A stretch of DNA of 64,000 nucleotides from an uncultured Clostridia bacterium (GTDB taxonomy: Bacteria > Bacillota > Clostridia > Christensenellales > Borkfalkiaceae), in contig CALVLK010000002.1 in assembly GCA_944337235.1 (NCBI GenBank), positions 1 through 64,000 of the forward strand, read 5' to 3'. How positions within the stretch are numbered: position 1 is the first letter of the stretch; every line of letters starts with the position of its first letter. Made by a program: the position numbers and the translations under genes. Below are positions 1 to 8,669 of the stretch, one piece after another. Below the pieces are notes generated by a model. It was not told where the DNA came from. It ran no database searches and saw only the letters and a list, made by a program, of their open reading frames with translations.

Positions 1-192
1 GCGCCGCCTTCGGCGTCTTCGAACCACGGGCCGATTGCGGACGAAAGACCAAAGGCGCGCCCCATGCTTGTGCATGGATGCCTCCGCAGGAATACTTCGC
101 GGCTTCGCCGCTCGTGCGCCGCCTTCGGCGTCTTCGAACCACGGGCCGATTGCGGACGAAAGACCAAAGGCGCGCCCCATGCTTGTGCATGG
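1..192. repeat. Tandem direct repeat, two 77-bp copies
   Basis: Positions 1-77 and 116-192 are identical, giving a period of 115 bp. The 38-bp spacer (78-115) is not repeated within the window, and the array may continue to the left of position 1. Each copy ends in a short palindrome around CATGCTTGTGCATG. On the minus strand the copies lie directly downstream of tRNA-Arg, so they are 3'-flanking DNA of that gene. No coding capacity is convincing here. It could be a REP-like intergenic repeat or a remnant of integration at the tRNA. Confidence 0.85.
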
Positions 193-206
193 GGCGCGCC
201 TTTGGT
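163..206 (-). repeat. Perfect 20-bp hairpin overlapping the tRNA-Arg 3' end
   Basis: Arms 163-182 and 187-206 are exact reverse complements around a 4-nt loop. The right arm contains the encoded CCA end and discriminator base of tRNA-Arg (203-206), so the hairpin would form right at the mature 3' end of the transcript. There is no T-run after it, so it is not a normal intrinsic terminator. It could be a processing signal or a repeat element. Confidence 0.8.
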
Positions 207-277
207 ACTCCCGGCGGGAATCGAACCCACAACGGCCCCTTAGGAGGGGGCTGTTATATCCATTTAACTACGGAAGC
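203..277 (-). tRNA. tRNA-Arg (anticodon CCT)
   Basis: Read on the minus strand, the cloverleaf has a 7-bp acceptor stem (GCTTCCG with CGGGAGT, allowing G-U pairs), an anticodon stem GCCCC/GGGGC around loop CTCCTAA (anticodon CCT, codon AGG), a T-arm GTGGG/CCCGC with loop TTCGATT, and an encoded CCA. I see no clear promoter between it and 360. The 278-393 stretch holds nothing else I recognise. Confidence 0.93.
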
Positions 278-393
278 ATTTTTATTACGTTCATTTCCCG
301 TACGGCGGGAATCTGCCGACGCCATCGCGATCGAACGGTTTTATCTTACATCTTTTTCCCAAAAAAAGCAAGGAATTCCTGCTTTCAAATGAA

Positions 394-423
394 AAAAAGA
401 ACGGCGATCATGCCGTTCTTTTT
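394..423 (-). terminator. Intrinsic terminator of the purA-mscL operon
   Basis: Arms 394-405 and 412-423 form a 12-bp stem around a GATCAT loop, with A/T runs on both sides. It lies 11 bp past the mscL stop and could act in both directions. Confidence 0.85.
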
Positions 424-434
424 AGAAAGTTCAC

Positions 435-974
435 TTATTTGCTCGCTTTGGGTGCCTCTTCTGGCTTTGCCTGTGCCGCAAGCAGGTCGCGGATCTGGGC
501 AAGCAGCTCCTCCGTCGTGGGGGCGGGAGCGGGTGCGGGCTGTGCGGGTTCCTGTGCTTTTGCAGCGGCCTCTTCCTCCGCCTTCTTTGCCGCCTCTTCC
601 GCTTCGCGCTTCTTCTTCAGCTCCTCGGCGCGGGTGCGTATCTTGTTCACCGTTCTCACAATTACAAAGAGCACGAACGCCGTCAAAAGGAAGGATACGA
701 TCGCCGAGATCACGGCGCTGAAATCCATGATGACCGCCTCCGTAACGATGGCGCCCGCGTCGTCTGTGACCGCCTCGCGCAGCACGAGCTGCAGAGCGCC
801 CGTCTCCTCCGAACCGGGAATCATCGCAAGCAGCGGCGTGAGAATGTTGTTCACGAGCGAATTGATGATCGCCGTGAACGCCCCGCCGACAATGATGCCG
901 ACCGCCATATCGAGCACGTTGCCGCGCGCGATAAACTCTTTGAATTCCGCAAAGAATCCCTTTTTCTTAGCCAT
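435..974 (-). CDS. mscL: Large-conductance mechanosensitive channel
   Basis: MscL forms a membrane pore that opens on hypo-osmotic shock to release solutes. The N-terminus has the family pattern FKEFIARGNVLDMAVGIIVG leading into the first membrane segment (about residues 18-45); a second hydrophobic segment lies near 88-107. At 179 aa it is about 40 residues longer than typical MscL: the cytoplasmic helix is followed by a Lys/Glu/Ala stretch, a Pro-Ala linker and a second predicted helix (TTEELLAQIRDLL). The start has AGGAG 7 nt upstream. It is the last gene of the purA-dapF-pyrG-dapL-malQ-mscL operon, 4 bp after malQ. The family call is firm; the role of the tail is unknown. Confidence 0.95.
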   Translation of the reverse strand: MAKKKGFFAEFKEFIARGNVLDMAVGIIVGGAFTAIINSLVNNILTPLLAMIPGSEETGALQLVLREAVTDDAGAIVTEAVIMDFSAVISAIVSFLLTAFVLFVIVRTVNKIRTRAEELKKKREAEEAAKKAEEEAAAKAQEPAQPAPAPAPTTEELLAQIRDLLAAQAKPEEAPKASK

Positions 975-978
975 ACTT

Positions 979-2463
979 TTATCTCCTGAAATTTTTAATA
1001 TCCTTTTTCAAAGCGCGCATCGCGCGGCTGCCAGGCTGCCGCAAGAGCCGGAACTTCCAGTTCCGCTCCCCCGTTCCTGGCAGGTTCATGCGGCAGGAAT
1101 TTCCCAGCCCGAGCACGTCCTGAATGGGGATCACGGCAAGCCTTGCCTTGGAACAGAGTGCCATCTGCACAAAGGCACGAGCAAAACGACGGGGCTTTTC
1201 ATTGAGCCGCAGCGAAAGCCCGCATTGTTCCATCTCCGCCGCAACGCGCGAACGGAAGAGGATGAACTCCTCCGACGAGAGCGACTTTACATATCCTGCG
1301 ACCGTATCGTTGTCGTGCGTGCCCGTATAGACCACGCTGTTCTCTTCGATCCTGTGCGGCAGAAAGGTATTTTCCTCGTCGCCGTCAAAGGCAAAGAGCA
1401 GCACCTTCATGCCGGGGAAGCCCGTCCGTTTTAAAAGCGCCCGCACGCCGTCGTCGATGATCCCGAGATCCTCGGCGATGATCTGCCCCTTCTCCACCGA
1501 GGCGAACAGCTTTTCGCCCGGACCCTTCACCCACTCGCCCTCGCGCGCCGTCTCTGCGGCGGCAGGGATCTCGTAATACCGGTCGATACCGCGGAAGTGG
1601 TCGATGCGCACGATGTCATATGTCTCGAGCGCGCTTTTCAGGCGGTTTTTCCACCAGGAGAAGCCCTCCTTCTCCTGCGCCGCCCAATCGTAGACGGGGT
1701 TGCCCCAGAGCTGCCCGTCTTCGGAGAAGTAATCGGGCGGCACCCCCGCCACCTTGCAGGGTTTCAGATTTTCGTCCAATTGAAAGAGCGCGGGATGCGC
1801 CCACACATCCGCACTGTCGTAAGCCGCATACAGCGGGATGTCCCCGATGATCTTTATATTCAAAGAATTGCAGTACTCCTTCAACCGGCGCCACTGCCTG
1901 CGGAAACAGAATTGCAAAAACTGCCAGAAGAGATATTCCTCATGGTATTTTGTTCTCAGCTGCTCCACCGCCTCCGGCTCGTGCCGCTTGATGGGCTCCT
2001 CCCAATCGCAAAAGCTGCCGCCGAACACCGTCTTTGCCGTCATGAACAGCGCATATTCCTCCGCCTTTCCGCTCTTGACGAAGGCGCGGAACTCCTCATT
2101 GTCCAGCGAAAAGCGCGAAAACGCCTTGCGCAGAAGGGGGTAGCGCGTTTCATACAGCGCGCCGTAGTCGACAGAACCGCCCGGCCGCCGCGCCTCCTTC
2201 AACTCCTTCGCCGTGATCAGCTTTTTGCGATACAGCTGCTCCAGGTCGATAAAATATGGATTCCCGGAATCGCACGACACGGACTGATAAGGCGAATCTC
2301 CGAACCCCGTCTGCACGAGCGGAAGGATCTGCCAATAGCGCACCCTGTTCTTTGCGAGCAGCCTGGCAAAGCGGTATGCCTCCTTCCCCATGCTGCCGAT
2401 GCCGTATTTCCCGGGCAGCGACGAGATGTGGCACAGCACGCCCGCAGCTCTGTTTGTCTTCAT
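979..2463 (-). CDS. malQ: 4-alpha-glucanotransferase (amylomaltase, GH77)
   Basis: Transfers alpha-1,4-glucan segments between maltodextrins, feeding glycogen or starch breakdown in the cytoplasm. The N-terminus RAAGVLCHISSLPGKYGIGS and the blocks VAGVPPDYFSEDGQLWGNP, RIDHFRG (nucleophile Asp), AEDLG (acid/base Glu) and GTHDNDT are all present. Length is 494 aa, normal for the family. I chose the ATG at 2463 because it has GGGAG upstream and opens the conserved N-terminus; a start 78 bp upstream would overlap dapL and adds an unrelated stretch. It lies between dapL and mscL on one transcript, so it is not in a dedicated sugar operon. Confidence 0.96.
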   Translation of the reverse strand: MKTNRAAGVLCHISSLPGKYGIGSMGKEAYRFARLLAKNRVRYWQILPLVQTGFGDSPYQSVSCDSGNPYFIDLEQLYRKKLITAKELKEARRPGGSVDYGALYETRYPLLRKAFSRFSLDNEEFRAFVKSGKAEEYALFMTAKTVFGGSFCDWEEPIKRHEPEAVEQLRTKYHEEYLFWQFLQFCFRRQWRRLKEYCNSLNIKIIGDIPLYAAYDSADVWAHPALFQLDENLKPCKVAGVPPDYFSEDGQLWGNPVYDWAAQEKEGFSWWKNRLKSALETYDIVRIDHFRGIDRYYEIPAAAETAREGEWVKGPGEKLFASVEKGQIIAEDLGIIDDGVRALLKRTGFPGMKVLLFAFDGDEENTFLPHRIEENSVVYTGTHDNDTVAGYVKSLSSEEFILFRSRVAAEMEQCGLSLRLNEKPRRFARAFVQMALCSKARLAVIPIQDVLGLGNSCRMNLPGTGERNWKFRLLRQPGSRAMRALKKDIKNFRR

Positions 2464-2504
2464 AAATTTTTTCTCCCGAATGAAAATTTCCCCGATCGCA
2501 ACGA

Positions 2505-3701
2505 TCAGCCGCGCCGCAGCATGGCGCTTATCCGCCTGCATGCCTCCTGCGTATCCTCATGCGTGCCGAACGCCGTCAGGCGGAAATAGCCCTCGCCGTT
2601 TTTGCCGAAGCCGCTCCCCGGCGTACCCACGACGTTCGCCTCTTCCAGAAGGCGGTCGAAAAACGCCCAGCTCTGCATGCCGTCCGGGCACTTCATCCAG
2701 ATATAGGGGGAATTTTTTCCGCCCGTGTACCAGATGCCCAGTTCGTCCAGGCAGGATGCGATCACGGCGGCGTTCCTTCTGTAATAGCCGATATTTTCTG
2801 CGATCTCGCGCTCGCCCTCCTCGCTGAACACGACGGAAGCGCCCATCTGCGTGATGTAGCTCACGCCGTTGAACTTGGTGGACTGCCTGCGCGCCCACAT
2901 GCGTTTGAGGCTTGCCCCGCCCCGTTTGAGGGCGGTCGGCACGATGGTATAGCCGCAGCGCACGCCCGTAAAGCCCGCCGTCTTGGAATAGGAGCAGAAC
3001 TCGATGGCGCACTGCTCGGCGCCCTCCACCTGATAGATGCTGCGCGCAAGATATTCATCCTGCACGAAATATTCATATGCCGCGTCGTAGAGGATGACGG
3101 CATCATTGCGGTTGGCATAATCCACCCAGGCCCTGAGCTGCTCCTTGGAGTACGCAGCCCCCGTGGGATTGTTGGGCGAACAGAGATAGATGATATCCGC
3201 CTTGACCCCCTCCTGCGGCATGGGCAGGAAGCCGTTTTCCTCCGTTGCGTCCGCAAAGAGAATGCGCCGACCCGCCATCACGTTGGTATCGACGTAGACG
3301 GGATAGACGGGATCGGGAATGAGCACGGTATTGTCCGCCGAAAAGAGATCGAGGATATTCCCCAGATCGCTCTTTGCCCCGTCCGAGATGAACACCTCAT
3401 CCGAAGAGAGCGTCACCCCCTTGCGCGCATAGCTCCCTTTAATCGAGTCGATGAGCACATCGTAGCCGTAGCAATACTGATCGGGGCCATACCCCTTGAA
3501 CGTCTCCTTCCTGCCCATGTCCTCGACGGCGCGCTGCATGGCGCGGACGACGATGGGGGCGAGCGGCCTGGTGACGTCGCCGATCGAGAGGCGAATGACC
3601 TTGCGGTCGGGGTGGGCGTTCTTGTATTCCGTCGTCTTTCTGCCCACCGTGGCAAAGAGATAGCTGTCCTTTAACTGCAAAAAATGTTCGTTGATCTTCA
3701 T
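2505..3701 (-). CDS. dapL: LL-diaminopimelate aminotransferase
   Basis: PLP enzyme that makes LL-diaminopimelate directly from tetrahydrodipicolinate and glutamate, bypassing the acyl-intermediate routes. It is a class I/II aminotransferase of 398 aa with DGAKSDLGN near 107, CSPNNPTG at 174-181, and the PLP lysine at Lys240 in [14 protein letters not shown]. Together with dapF in the same operon it supplies meso-DAP for lysine and cell wall. Its ATG overlaps the pyrG stop by 4 bp (ATGA), which points to translational coupling. DapL is widespread in Clostridia, which fits the inferred lineage. Confidence 0.96.
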   Translation of the reverse strand: MKINEHFLQLKDSYLFATVGRKTTEYKNAHPDRKVIRLSIGDVTRPLAPIVVRAMQRAVEDMGRKETFKGYGPDQYCYGYDVLIDSIKGSYARKGVTLSSDEVFISDGAKSDLGNILDLFSADNTVLIPDPVYPVYVDTNVMAGRRILFADATEENGFLPMPQEGVKADIIYLCSPNNPTGAAYSKEQLRAWVDYANRNDAVILYDAAYEYFVQDEYLARSIYQVEGAEQCAIEFCSYSKTAGFTGVRCGYTIVPTALKRGGASLKRMWARRQSTKFNGVSYITQMGASVVFSEEGEREIAENIGYYRRNAAVIASCLDELGIWYTGGKNSPYIWMKCPDGMQSWAFFDRLLEEANVVGTPGSGFGKNGEGYFRLTAFGTHEDTQEACRRISAMLRRG

Positions 3702-5320
3702 GCTTGCTCCTGTACCGCCTTCTGCTTTTCATGATAGGATACCGCCGCGCGGATAAATTCGCGGAAGAGCGGATGCGCGTTGTTGGGGCGCGATTTGAAC
3801 TCGGGATGGAACTGTACCGCCACAAAGAAGTCGTTGGCGGGATACTCCACCGCCTCGACGAGCGTATCGTCGGGCGACACGCCCGCGATCTTCATGCCCG
3901 CCTCCTCAAACTGTGCACGGTAGGCGTTGTTGAACTCGAAGCGGTGGCGGTGCCGCTCCTGGATGACGTCCTTCTGATAGGCATTACGCATGAGTTCGCC
4001 CATGATCTTGCAGGGATATGCACCAAGGCGCATCGTGCCCCCCATCCTGACGCCGTACTGATCGGGCATGAGGTCGATCACGGAGTGCTCCCCTTCCGGA
4101 TAGAACTCCGAGGAGTTCGCGTCGGCATACCCGAGCACGTCGCGCGCAAATTCGATGACCGCGATCTGCATGCCCAGGCAGATGCCGAGGAAGGGAATGT
4201 TGTGCTCGCGGGCATACTTGCAGGCGAGGATCTTGCCCTCGACGCCGCGGATGCCGAATCCGCCCGGGATGAGCAGCCCGTCGATGCCCGCAAGCTTCTC
4301 GGCGACGTTCTTTTTGGTGAGCGATTCCGAATCGATCCACTCGATCTCCACCTTGGCGTCGTTCTCATACCCGCCGTGCGCCAGCGCCTCCGCCACAGAG
4401 AGGTAGGCGTCATGCAGCTGCACATATTTGCCGCAGAGCGCGATCTTCACCTTTTTGCTGCGCGCATGGATGCGTGCGAGCATATCCGTCCACTCCGTCA
4501 TGTCGATCTCGCGCGGGTCAAGGTGCAAAATCTTACATACGATGGAGGAAAAATTGCTACGCTCGAGCATCATGGGCGCCTCGTAGAGCACGGGCACGGT
4601 GAGATTTTCGATGCAGCATTCCGGCTCTACATTGCAGAACATGGCGATCTTCTCGCGGATGCTCTCGGGCATCGGCTCGTCGACGCGCGCCACGATGATA
4701 TCGGGGTTGATGCCCATGCCCTGCAGCTCCTTGACGGAGTGCTGCGTGGGCTTGCTCTTGAACTCGCACGAGCCGGAGATATAGGGGACGAGCGTGACGT
4801 GGATGAAGCAGCAGTTGTCACGCCCCACCTCGCGCGAGACCTGGCGGATCGCCTCGATGAAGGGCTGGCTTTCGATGTCGCCCGTCGTGCCGCCGATCTC
4901 GGTGATGACGACGTCCGCCCCCGTCGATGCGCCCACCTGATAGATAAAGGATTTGATCTCGTTCGTGATATGCGGGATCACCTGGATCGTCTGGCCGAGA
5001 TATTCGCCGTTGCGTTCCTTATTGAGTACGTTCCAATAGACTTTGCCCGTCGTCAGATTGGAAAATTTATTCAGATTTTCGTCGATGAACCGCTCGTAAT
5101 GCCCCAGATCGAGGTCGGTCTCGGCGCCGTCTTCGGTGACGAACACCTCGCCGTGCTGAAAGGGGCTCATCGTGCCCGGATCGATGTTGATATAGGGATC
5201 GAGCTTCTGCGATACGACCTTGTAGCCGCGCATCTTGAGCAGTCTGCCGAGCGATGCCGCCGTAATGCCCTTTCCGAGTCCCGATACAACGCCGCCCGTT
5301 ACGAAAATGTATTTTGTCAT
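3698..5320 (-). CDS. pyrG: CTP synthase
   Basis: Converts UTP to CTP using ATP and glutamine. The N-terminal synthase domain starts with the P-loop SGLGKG (residues 13-18); the C-terminal class I glutamine amidotransferase domain carries nucleophile Cys381 in GICLGMQ and the His505/Glu507 pair in QFHPEF. At 540 aa it is full length. It follows dapF by 42 bp and its stop overlaps the dapL start. No pyrimidine-specific attenuator is evident in the short gap upstream. Confidence 0.98.
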   Translation of the reverse strand: MTKYIFVTGGVVSGLGKGITAASLGRLLKMRGYKVVSQKLDPYINIDPGTMSPFQHGEVFVTEDGAETDLDLGHYERFIDENLNKFSNLTTGKVYWNVLNKERNGEYLGQTIQVIPHITNEIKSFIYQVGASTGADVVITEIGGTTGDIESQPFIEAIRQVSREVGRDNCCFIHVTLVPYISGSCEFKSKPTQHSVKELQGMGINPDIIVARVDEPMPESIREKIAMFCNVEPECCIENLTVPVLYEAPMMLERSNFSSIVCKILHLDPREIDMTEWTDMLARIHARSKKVKIALCGKYVQLHDAYLSVAEALAHGGYENDAKVEIEWIDSESLTKKNVAEKLAGIDGLLIPGGFGIRGVEGKILACKYAREHNIPFLGICLGMQIAVIEFARDVLGYADANSSEFYPEGEHSVIDLMPDQYGVRMGGTMRLGAYPCKIMGELMRNAYQKDVIQERHRHRFEFNNAYRAQFEEAGMKIAGVSPDDTLVEAVEYPANDFFVAVQFHPEFKSRPNNAHPLFREFIRAAVSYHEKQKAVQEQA

Positions 5321-5362
5321 ATCCTTCTCCTTGTGTAAGATATCGTCCTCTTCCGAGGCATT

Positions 5363-6202
5363 TCAGACCTCTGCTTCGCCATAAAATGCAAATGCGGCGG
5401 GCCCGCGCATGGTCACGCGGCCCGCGCGGTATATAATGGCAAGATCGCCGCCGCGCAGATGCACGCAGATCTCCCGACTGGCGTCGCATACCCCGTTGAG
5501 CACGCACGCGACCGCGACCGCGCAGGCGCCCGTTCCGCAAGCCCACGTCTCGCCGCTGCCCCGCTCCCAGACGCGCATCTCGACCTCGTTCTGCGCGATC
5601 ACGCGCACAAATTCCGTGTTCACCCCCTCCGGGAAGAAGGGATGATGTTCGAACTTCGGCCCGATCTTTTCAAGGTCGAGCGCATACGGATCGTCGACAA
5701 AGGTGACGCAATGCGGATTTCCCATGCTCACGCAGGTGATCTGCCACATCTTGCCGTCCACCTCGAGGGGCGCTTGCACAAGCCGTCCCGTGCGCTGCTG
5801 CGTCGGGATGAGCCCCGCATCGAGCACGGCCTCCCCCATGTCCACGGTCACAGAGCGGACTTCATCCCCTTCGACCTGCAAATGCAGCGTCTTGACGCCC
5901 GAAAGCGTCTCGACCCGCAGCGTCTCCTTGCGGATGCCCTTGATCTCGTAGAGGAACTTCCCCACGCAGCGGATGCCGTTGCCGCACATCTTTCCTTCGC
6001 TGCCGTCCGCATTGAACATACGCATCCTGCCGTCGGCGACCGCGCTTGGGCAGACCAGGATGACCCCGTCCCCGCCGATGGAAAAATGCCGGTCGCTCAG
6101 GCGCCGCGCAAGTGCGGCGGGATCCTCGGGCTGCCAGTCAAAACAGTCGAAGTAGATATAGTCGTTGCCGATGCCGTGCATCTTGTAAAACTTTCTCAGC
6201 AT
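5363..6202 (-). CDS. dapF: Diaminopimelate epimerase
   Basis: Epimerises LL-DAP to meso-DAP without a cofactor, using two cysteines. Both are present: Cys73 in MCGNGIRC and Cys222 in ACGTGACAVA. Length is 279 aa. I placed the start at 6202, where MLRKFYKMHGIGNDY matches the family N-terminus; an open frame extends 46 codons further into purA but is not conserved-looking. The start overlaps no other gene and lies 8 bp after the purA stop. It acts right after DapL, encoded two genes downstream. Confidence 0.97.
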   Translation of the reverse strand: MLRKFYKMHGIGNDYIYFDCFDWQPEDPAALARRLSDRHFSIGGDGVILVCPSAVADGRMRMFNADGSEGKMCGNGIRCVGKFLYEIKGIRKETLRVETLSGVKTLHLQVEGDEVRSVTVDMGEAVLDAGLIPTQQRTGRLVQAPLEVDGKMWQITCVSMGNPHCVTFVDDPYALDLEKIGPKFEHHPFFPEGVNTEFVRVIAQNEVEMRVWERGSGETWACGTGACAVAVACVLNGVCDASREICVHLRGGDLAIIYRAGRVTMRGPAAFAFYGEAEV

Positions 6203-6210
6203 GAAATCCC

Positions 6211-7485
6211 TCAGCCGCGTTTGATGACGGCGTCGCGCTCCGCACCCACCGCCACATAGCTGATCCTGCAGTCGCACAGCTTTTCCAGAAGGCGCACATA
6301 GTCGCGCGCCGCTTCGGGCAGCTCCTCCTCGCGGCGGCAAGCGCTGATGTCGCAGTGCCAGCCCTTCACCTTCTCGAAGACGGGCTTGCAGTAGTTGAGC
6401 GCGTCGGGATAGGGAAATTCTTTGATGATCTTGCCGTTGAGCTCGTAGCCCGTGCAGATCTCGATCTCGTCGTAGTCGGAGAGGATATCGAGTTTGGTGA
6501 GCACCACCTCGTCCGCGCCCTGGCAGCGGATGCCGTAGCGGGATGCGACCACGTCGAAGGGCCCCACCCTTCTCGGCCTGCCCGTGGCGGCGCCGTATTC
6601 CCCGCCCAACGCGCGCAGGCGCTCTGCCGCCTCGCCGAAGTATTCGGCGACGAAGGGTCCCTCGCCCACGCAGGTGGAATATGCCTTCATGATGCCGATG
6701 GACTTGTCCAGCTTCAGGTTGGGCACCCCTGCGCCGACGGGCGCATAGGCTGCGATCGTCGAAGAGCTCGAGGTATAGGGATAGATACCGAAATCGATGT
6801 CGCGCAGGGCGGCAAGCTGTGCCTCGAACATGATGTTCTTGCCCGCCTTATTCGCCTCGTTCAGATAGAGTCCGGTGTCGCAGATATAGGGCTTGAGCGG
6901 CTCGCCGTACGTCTTAAAGTATTCGAGCACCTCCTCCACCGTGACGGGATCGCTGTGATATCCGCCCACGATGGTGAGGTTTTTCCATTCGACAATGTCC
7001 TTCACGCGCGCATACATGACATCGGGATGGAGAAGCTCGCCCATGCGGAATGCCTTCTTCATATATTTGTCCGCATACACGGGCGCGATGCCGCGGCGGG
7101 TCGAGCCGAACTTTTTGTCGGCAAGGCGCTCCTCTTCCAGGCAGTCCAGCCGCACATGATAGGGCATGGTAATGACGGCGCGATCGCTGATCTTGAGATT
7201 TTCTGGCGTGATGCGGATGCCGTGCTCGCGCAGGCGCCCCATCTCCTCGGTGAGGTGCTTCAAGTCGATGACCATTCCGCCCCCGAGCACGTTGACGACA
7301 TCCTCGCGCAGGATACCGGAGGGCAAAAGATTGAGAATAAACTTGCCCTTATCGTTGATAACGGTATGCCCCGCATTGTTCCCGCCCTGATAGCGGCAGA
7401 CAATGTCGTAATCGGCAGAGAAGAGGTCGACCATCTTCCCCTTGCCTTCGTCGCCCCAATTGATCCCGCAAATCGCAGTCAGCAT
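6211..7485 (-). CDS. purA: Adenylosuccinate synthetase
   Basis: Joins IMP and aspartate, with GTP, to make adenylosuccinate on the way to AMP. GINWGDEGKGK, GGNNAGHTV, GSTRRGIAPVYADK and GRPRRVGPFD are recognisable family blocks. The ATG at 7485 is preceded by GAGGAGG with good spacing and gives 424 aa, the usual size. It is the first gene of a six-gene minus-strand operon driven by a strong promoter at 7534-7562; other purine genes are not in the window. Confidence 0.97.
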   Translation of the reverse strand: MLTAICGINWGDEGKGKMVDLFSADYDIVCRYQGGNNAGHTVINDKGKFILNLLPSGILREDVVNVLGGGMVIDLKHLTEEMGRLREHGIRITPENLKISDRAVITMPYHVRLDCLEEERLADKKFGSTRRGIAPVYADKYMKKAFRMGELLHPDVMYARVKDIVEWKNLTIVGGYHSDPVTVEEVLEYFKTYGEPLKPYICDTGLYLNEANKAGKNIMFEAQLAALRDIDFGIYPYTSSSSTIAAYAPVGAGVPNLKLDKSIGIMKAYSTCVGEGPFVAEYFGEAAERLRALGGEYGAATGRPRRVGPFDVVASRYGIRCQGADEVVLTKLDILSDYDEIEICTGYELNGKIIKEFPYPDALNYCKPVFEKVKGWHCDISACRREEELPEAARDYVRLLEKLCDCRISYVAVGAERDAVIKRG

Positions 7486-7500
7486 AGATTCCTCCTCATC

Positions 7501-7514
7501 GTCCGAATTCGGAC
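7501..7514. other. 14-bp perfect palindrome in the purA leader
   Basis: GTCCGAATTCGGAC is a perfect palindrome between the predicted start of transcription (about 7527) and the purA Shine-Dalgarno site. It could be an operator or form a small leader hairpin; I have no family match. Confidence 0.4.
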
Positions 7515-7533
7515 AAAAAAACAATACAGATTT

Positions 7534-7562
7534 ATTTTAACATACCGCAAATACAAAGTCAA
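7534..7562 (-). promoter_or_regulatory. SigA-type promoter of the purA operon
   Basis: Minus-strand TTGACT (7557-7562), 17-bp spacer, TAAAAT (7534-7539). It is 49 bp upstream of the purA start. Confidence 0.8.
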
Positions 7563-7714
7563 GCATTCCGTCTACAAAGTCGCCCCGCCGCGACAAATTT
7601 CTTCCCGTGCCGCGCCAAAGGGCATCCGCGCGCAATTTTTGCCGTCGTTCGTGAGAGAACTGTGTCGGTTTGTGAATTATTACCATGATTTTGCAAAATT
7701 GTGACAGGAAATGC

Positions 7715-7743
7715 TTGACAAGCGAGGGACGCCGCGCTAAAAT
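7715..7743 (+). promoter_or_regulatory. SigA-type promoter of the Nudix gene
   Basis: TTGACA (7715-7720), 17-bp spacer, TAAAAT (7738-7743), 32 bp before the ATG. It is divergent from the purA promoter; the 150 bp between the two holds nothing else I can name. Confidence 0.85.
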
Positions 7744-7774
7744 AAATAAAATTCTAAAAAAGGGAGGAACGGCA

Positions 7775-8272
7775 ATGTTTTGCAGAGACTGCGGCGAAAA
7801 ACTCGCGCTCAGGTATATGGAGAACGAAGGACTCGTGCCCTATTGCCCGCGCTGCGAAAAGTTCAAATTCCCCTTCTTCCCCGTTGCGGTGTCCATGACG
7901 GTCGTCAACCGCGCAGAGGACAAGATCCTGCTCGCGCGGCATACGGGAGAGGAGGACTTTACGCTCCTTGCCGGATACATCAGAAAGGGCGAGAGCGCAG
8001 AACGCGCCATCCCGCGCGAACTCAAGGAAGAGACCAGGCTGCCCGCCGTAAAATGGCGGTACTTTGCCTCGCGCTATCATTCGGAAAAGGACATCCTCAT
8101 GCTCAACTTCATCGTCACGACAGAGGAGCAGGAGGTGACGCTTGGCGAGGAGATCGAAGAGGTGCGCTGGTGTACCTTCGATGAGGCAAAGGAGCTCATC
8201 CGCAAAAATTCGACGGCGGAGCATTTCCTTTTGGGCGTACTGCCCGAATTGGGGAAGAGCAAGCGGAGATGA
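7775..8272 (+). CDS. Zinc-ribbon Nudix hydrolase
   Basis: A 165-aa cytoplasmic pyrophosphohydrolase resembling the C-terminal half of NudC (NADH pyrophosphatase). Residues 3-27 form a four-cysteine zinc ribbon (Cys3, Cys6, Cys24, Cys27). The Nudix box runs from Gly67 to Leu89 (G-x5-E-x7-RELKEE), but the usual Gly near its end is Arg88. The ATG at 7775 follows GGGAGG and opens the zinc ribbon. It is a single-gene unit with its own promoter and terminator. The substrate cannot be told from sequence; NAD(H) or another nucleoside diphosphate derivative is likely by family. Confidence 0.9.
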   Translation: MFCRDCGEKLALRYMENEGLVPYCPRCEKFKFPFFPVAVSMTVVNRAEDKILLARHTGEEDFTLLAGYIRKGESAERAIPRELKEETRLPAVKWRYFASRYHSEKDILMLNFIVTTEEQEVTLGEEIEEVRWCTFDEAKELIRKNSTAEHFLLGVLPELGKSKRR

Positions 8273-8308
8273 CCTCTCCCTTGCAAAACGGCAAAATCAT
8301 CATCATTT

Positions 8309-8350
8309 AAACATCGGGGCACTCTCAAAAAGAGCGCCCCGATGTTTTTT
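8309..8350 (+). terminator. Intrinsic terminator of the Nudix gene
   Basis: A 12-bp stem (8309-8320 with 8336-8347) followed by a T-run. The 8351-8447 stretch after it shows nothing I recognise. Confidence 0.88.
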
Positions 8351-8447
8351 GCAAAAAAAGAGCCGCGTCCGAATGATTCGGCGCGGTCGAAAGAGAAACC
8401 CCGCATGTCGGCGTCCCGTCTCTAAAAGCACAACACACAGAGTTTAT

Positions 8448-8524
8448 TGGTGGGGACTACAGGGCTCGAACCTGTGACCTCATGCACGTCAAGCATGCGC
8501 TCTAGCCAACTGAGCTAAACCCCC
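8448..8524 (-). tRNA. tRNA-Val (anticodon GAC)
   Basis: On the minus strand: acceptor GGGGGTT with AGTCCCC, anticodon stem CATGC/GCATG around loop TTGACGT (anticodon GAC), T-arm ACAGG/CCTGT with loop TTCGAGC, discriminator A and encoded CCA. It has its own promoter just upstream. Confidence 0.95.
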
Positions 8525-8542
8525 GCTGCGAGAACGACATGT

Positions 8543-8571
8543 ATTTTACTACAATTTCAGACATCTGTCAA
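8543..8571 (-). promoter_or_regulatory. SigA-type promoter of tRNA-Val
   Basis: Minus-strand TTGACA (8566-8571), 17-bp spacer, TAAAAT (8543-8548), ending 18 bp before the tRNA. Confidence 0.85.
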
Positions 8572-8669
8572 GAGAATTTCGGAAAAAAATCGCATATTTT
8601 CATGGAAAAAGCGCCGATTTTTGTAATTATGTCTGGAACAGTACTATGCAAATGCAATTTTTCTTGCAT

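Noticed and set aside
1-192. CRISPR array
   Set aside because: Only two copies of a 77-bp unit with a 38-bp spacer, no cas genes, and the unit is too long.
35-721. A 228-codon plus-strand frame over the repeats and tRNA
   Set aside because: It crosses the repeat array, the tRNA-Arg gene and the mscL 3' end. No SD or conserved pattern.
3704-5338. A 544-codon open frame on the plus strand
   Set aside because: Antisense to pyrG, which has all its motifs; the shadow has none.
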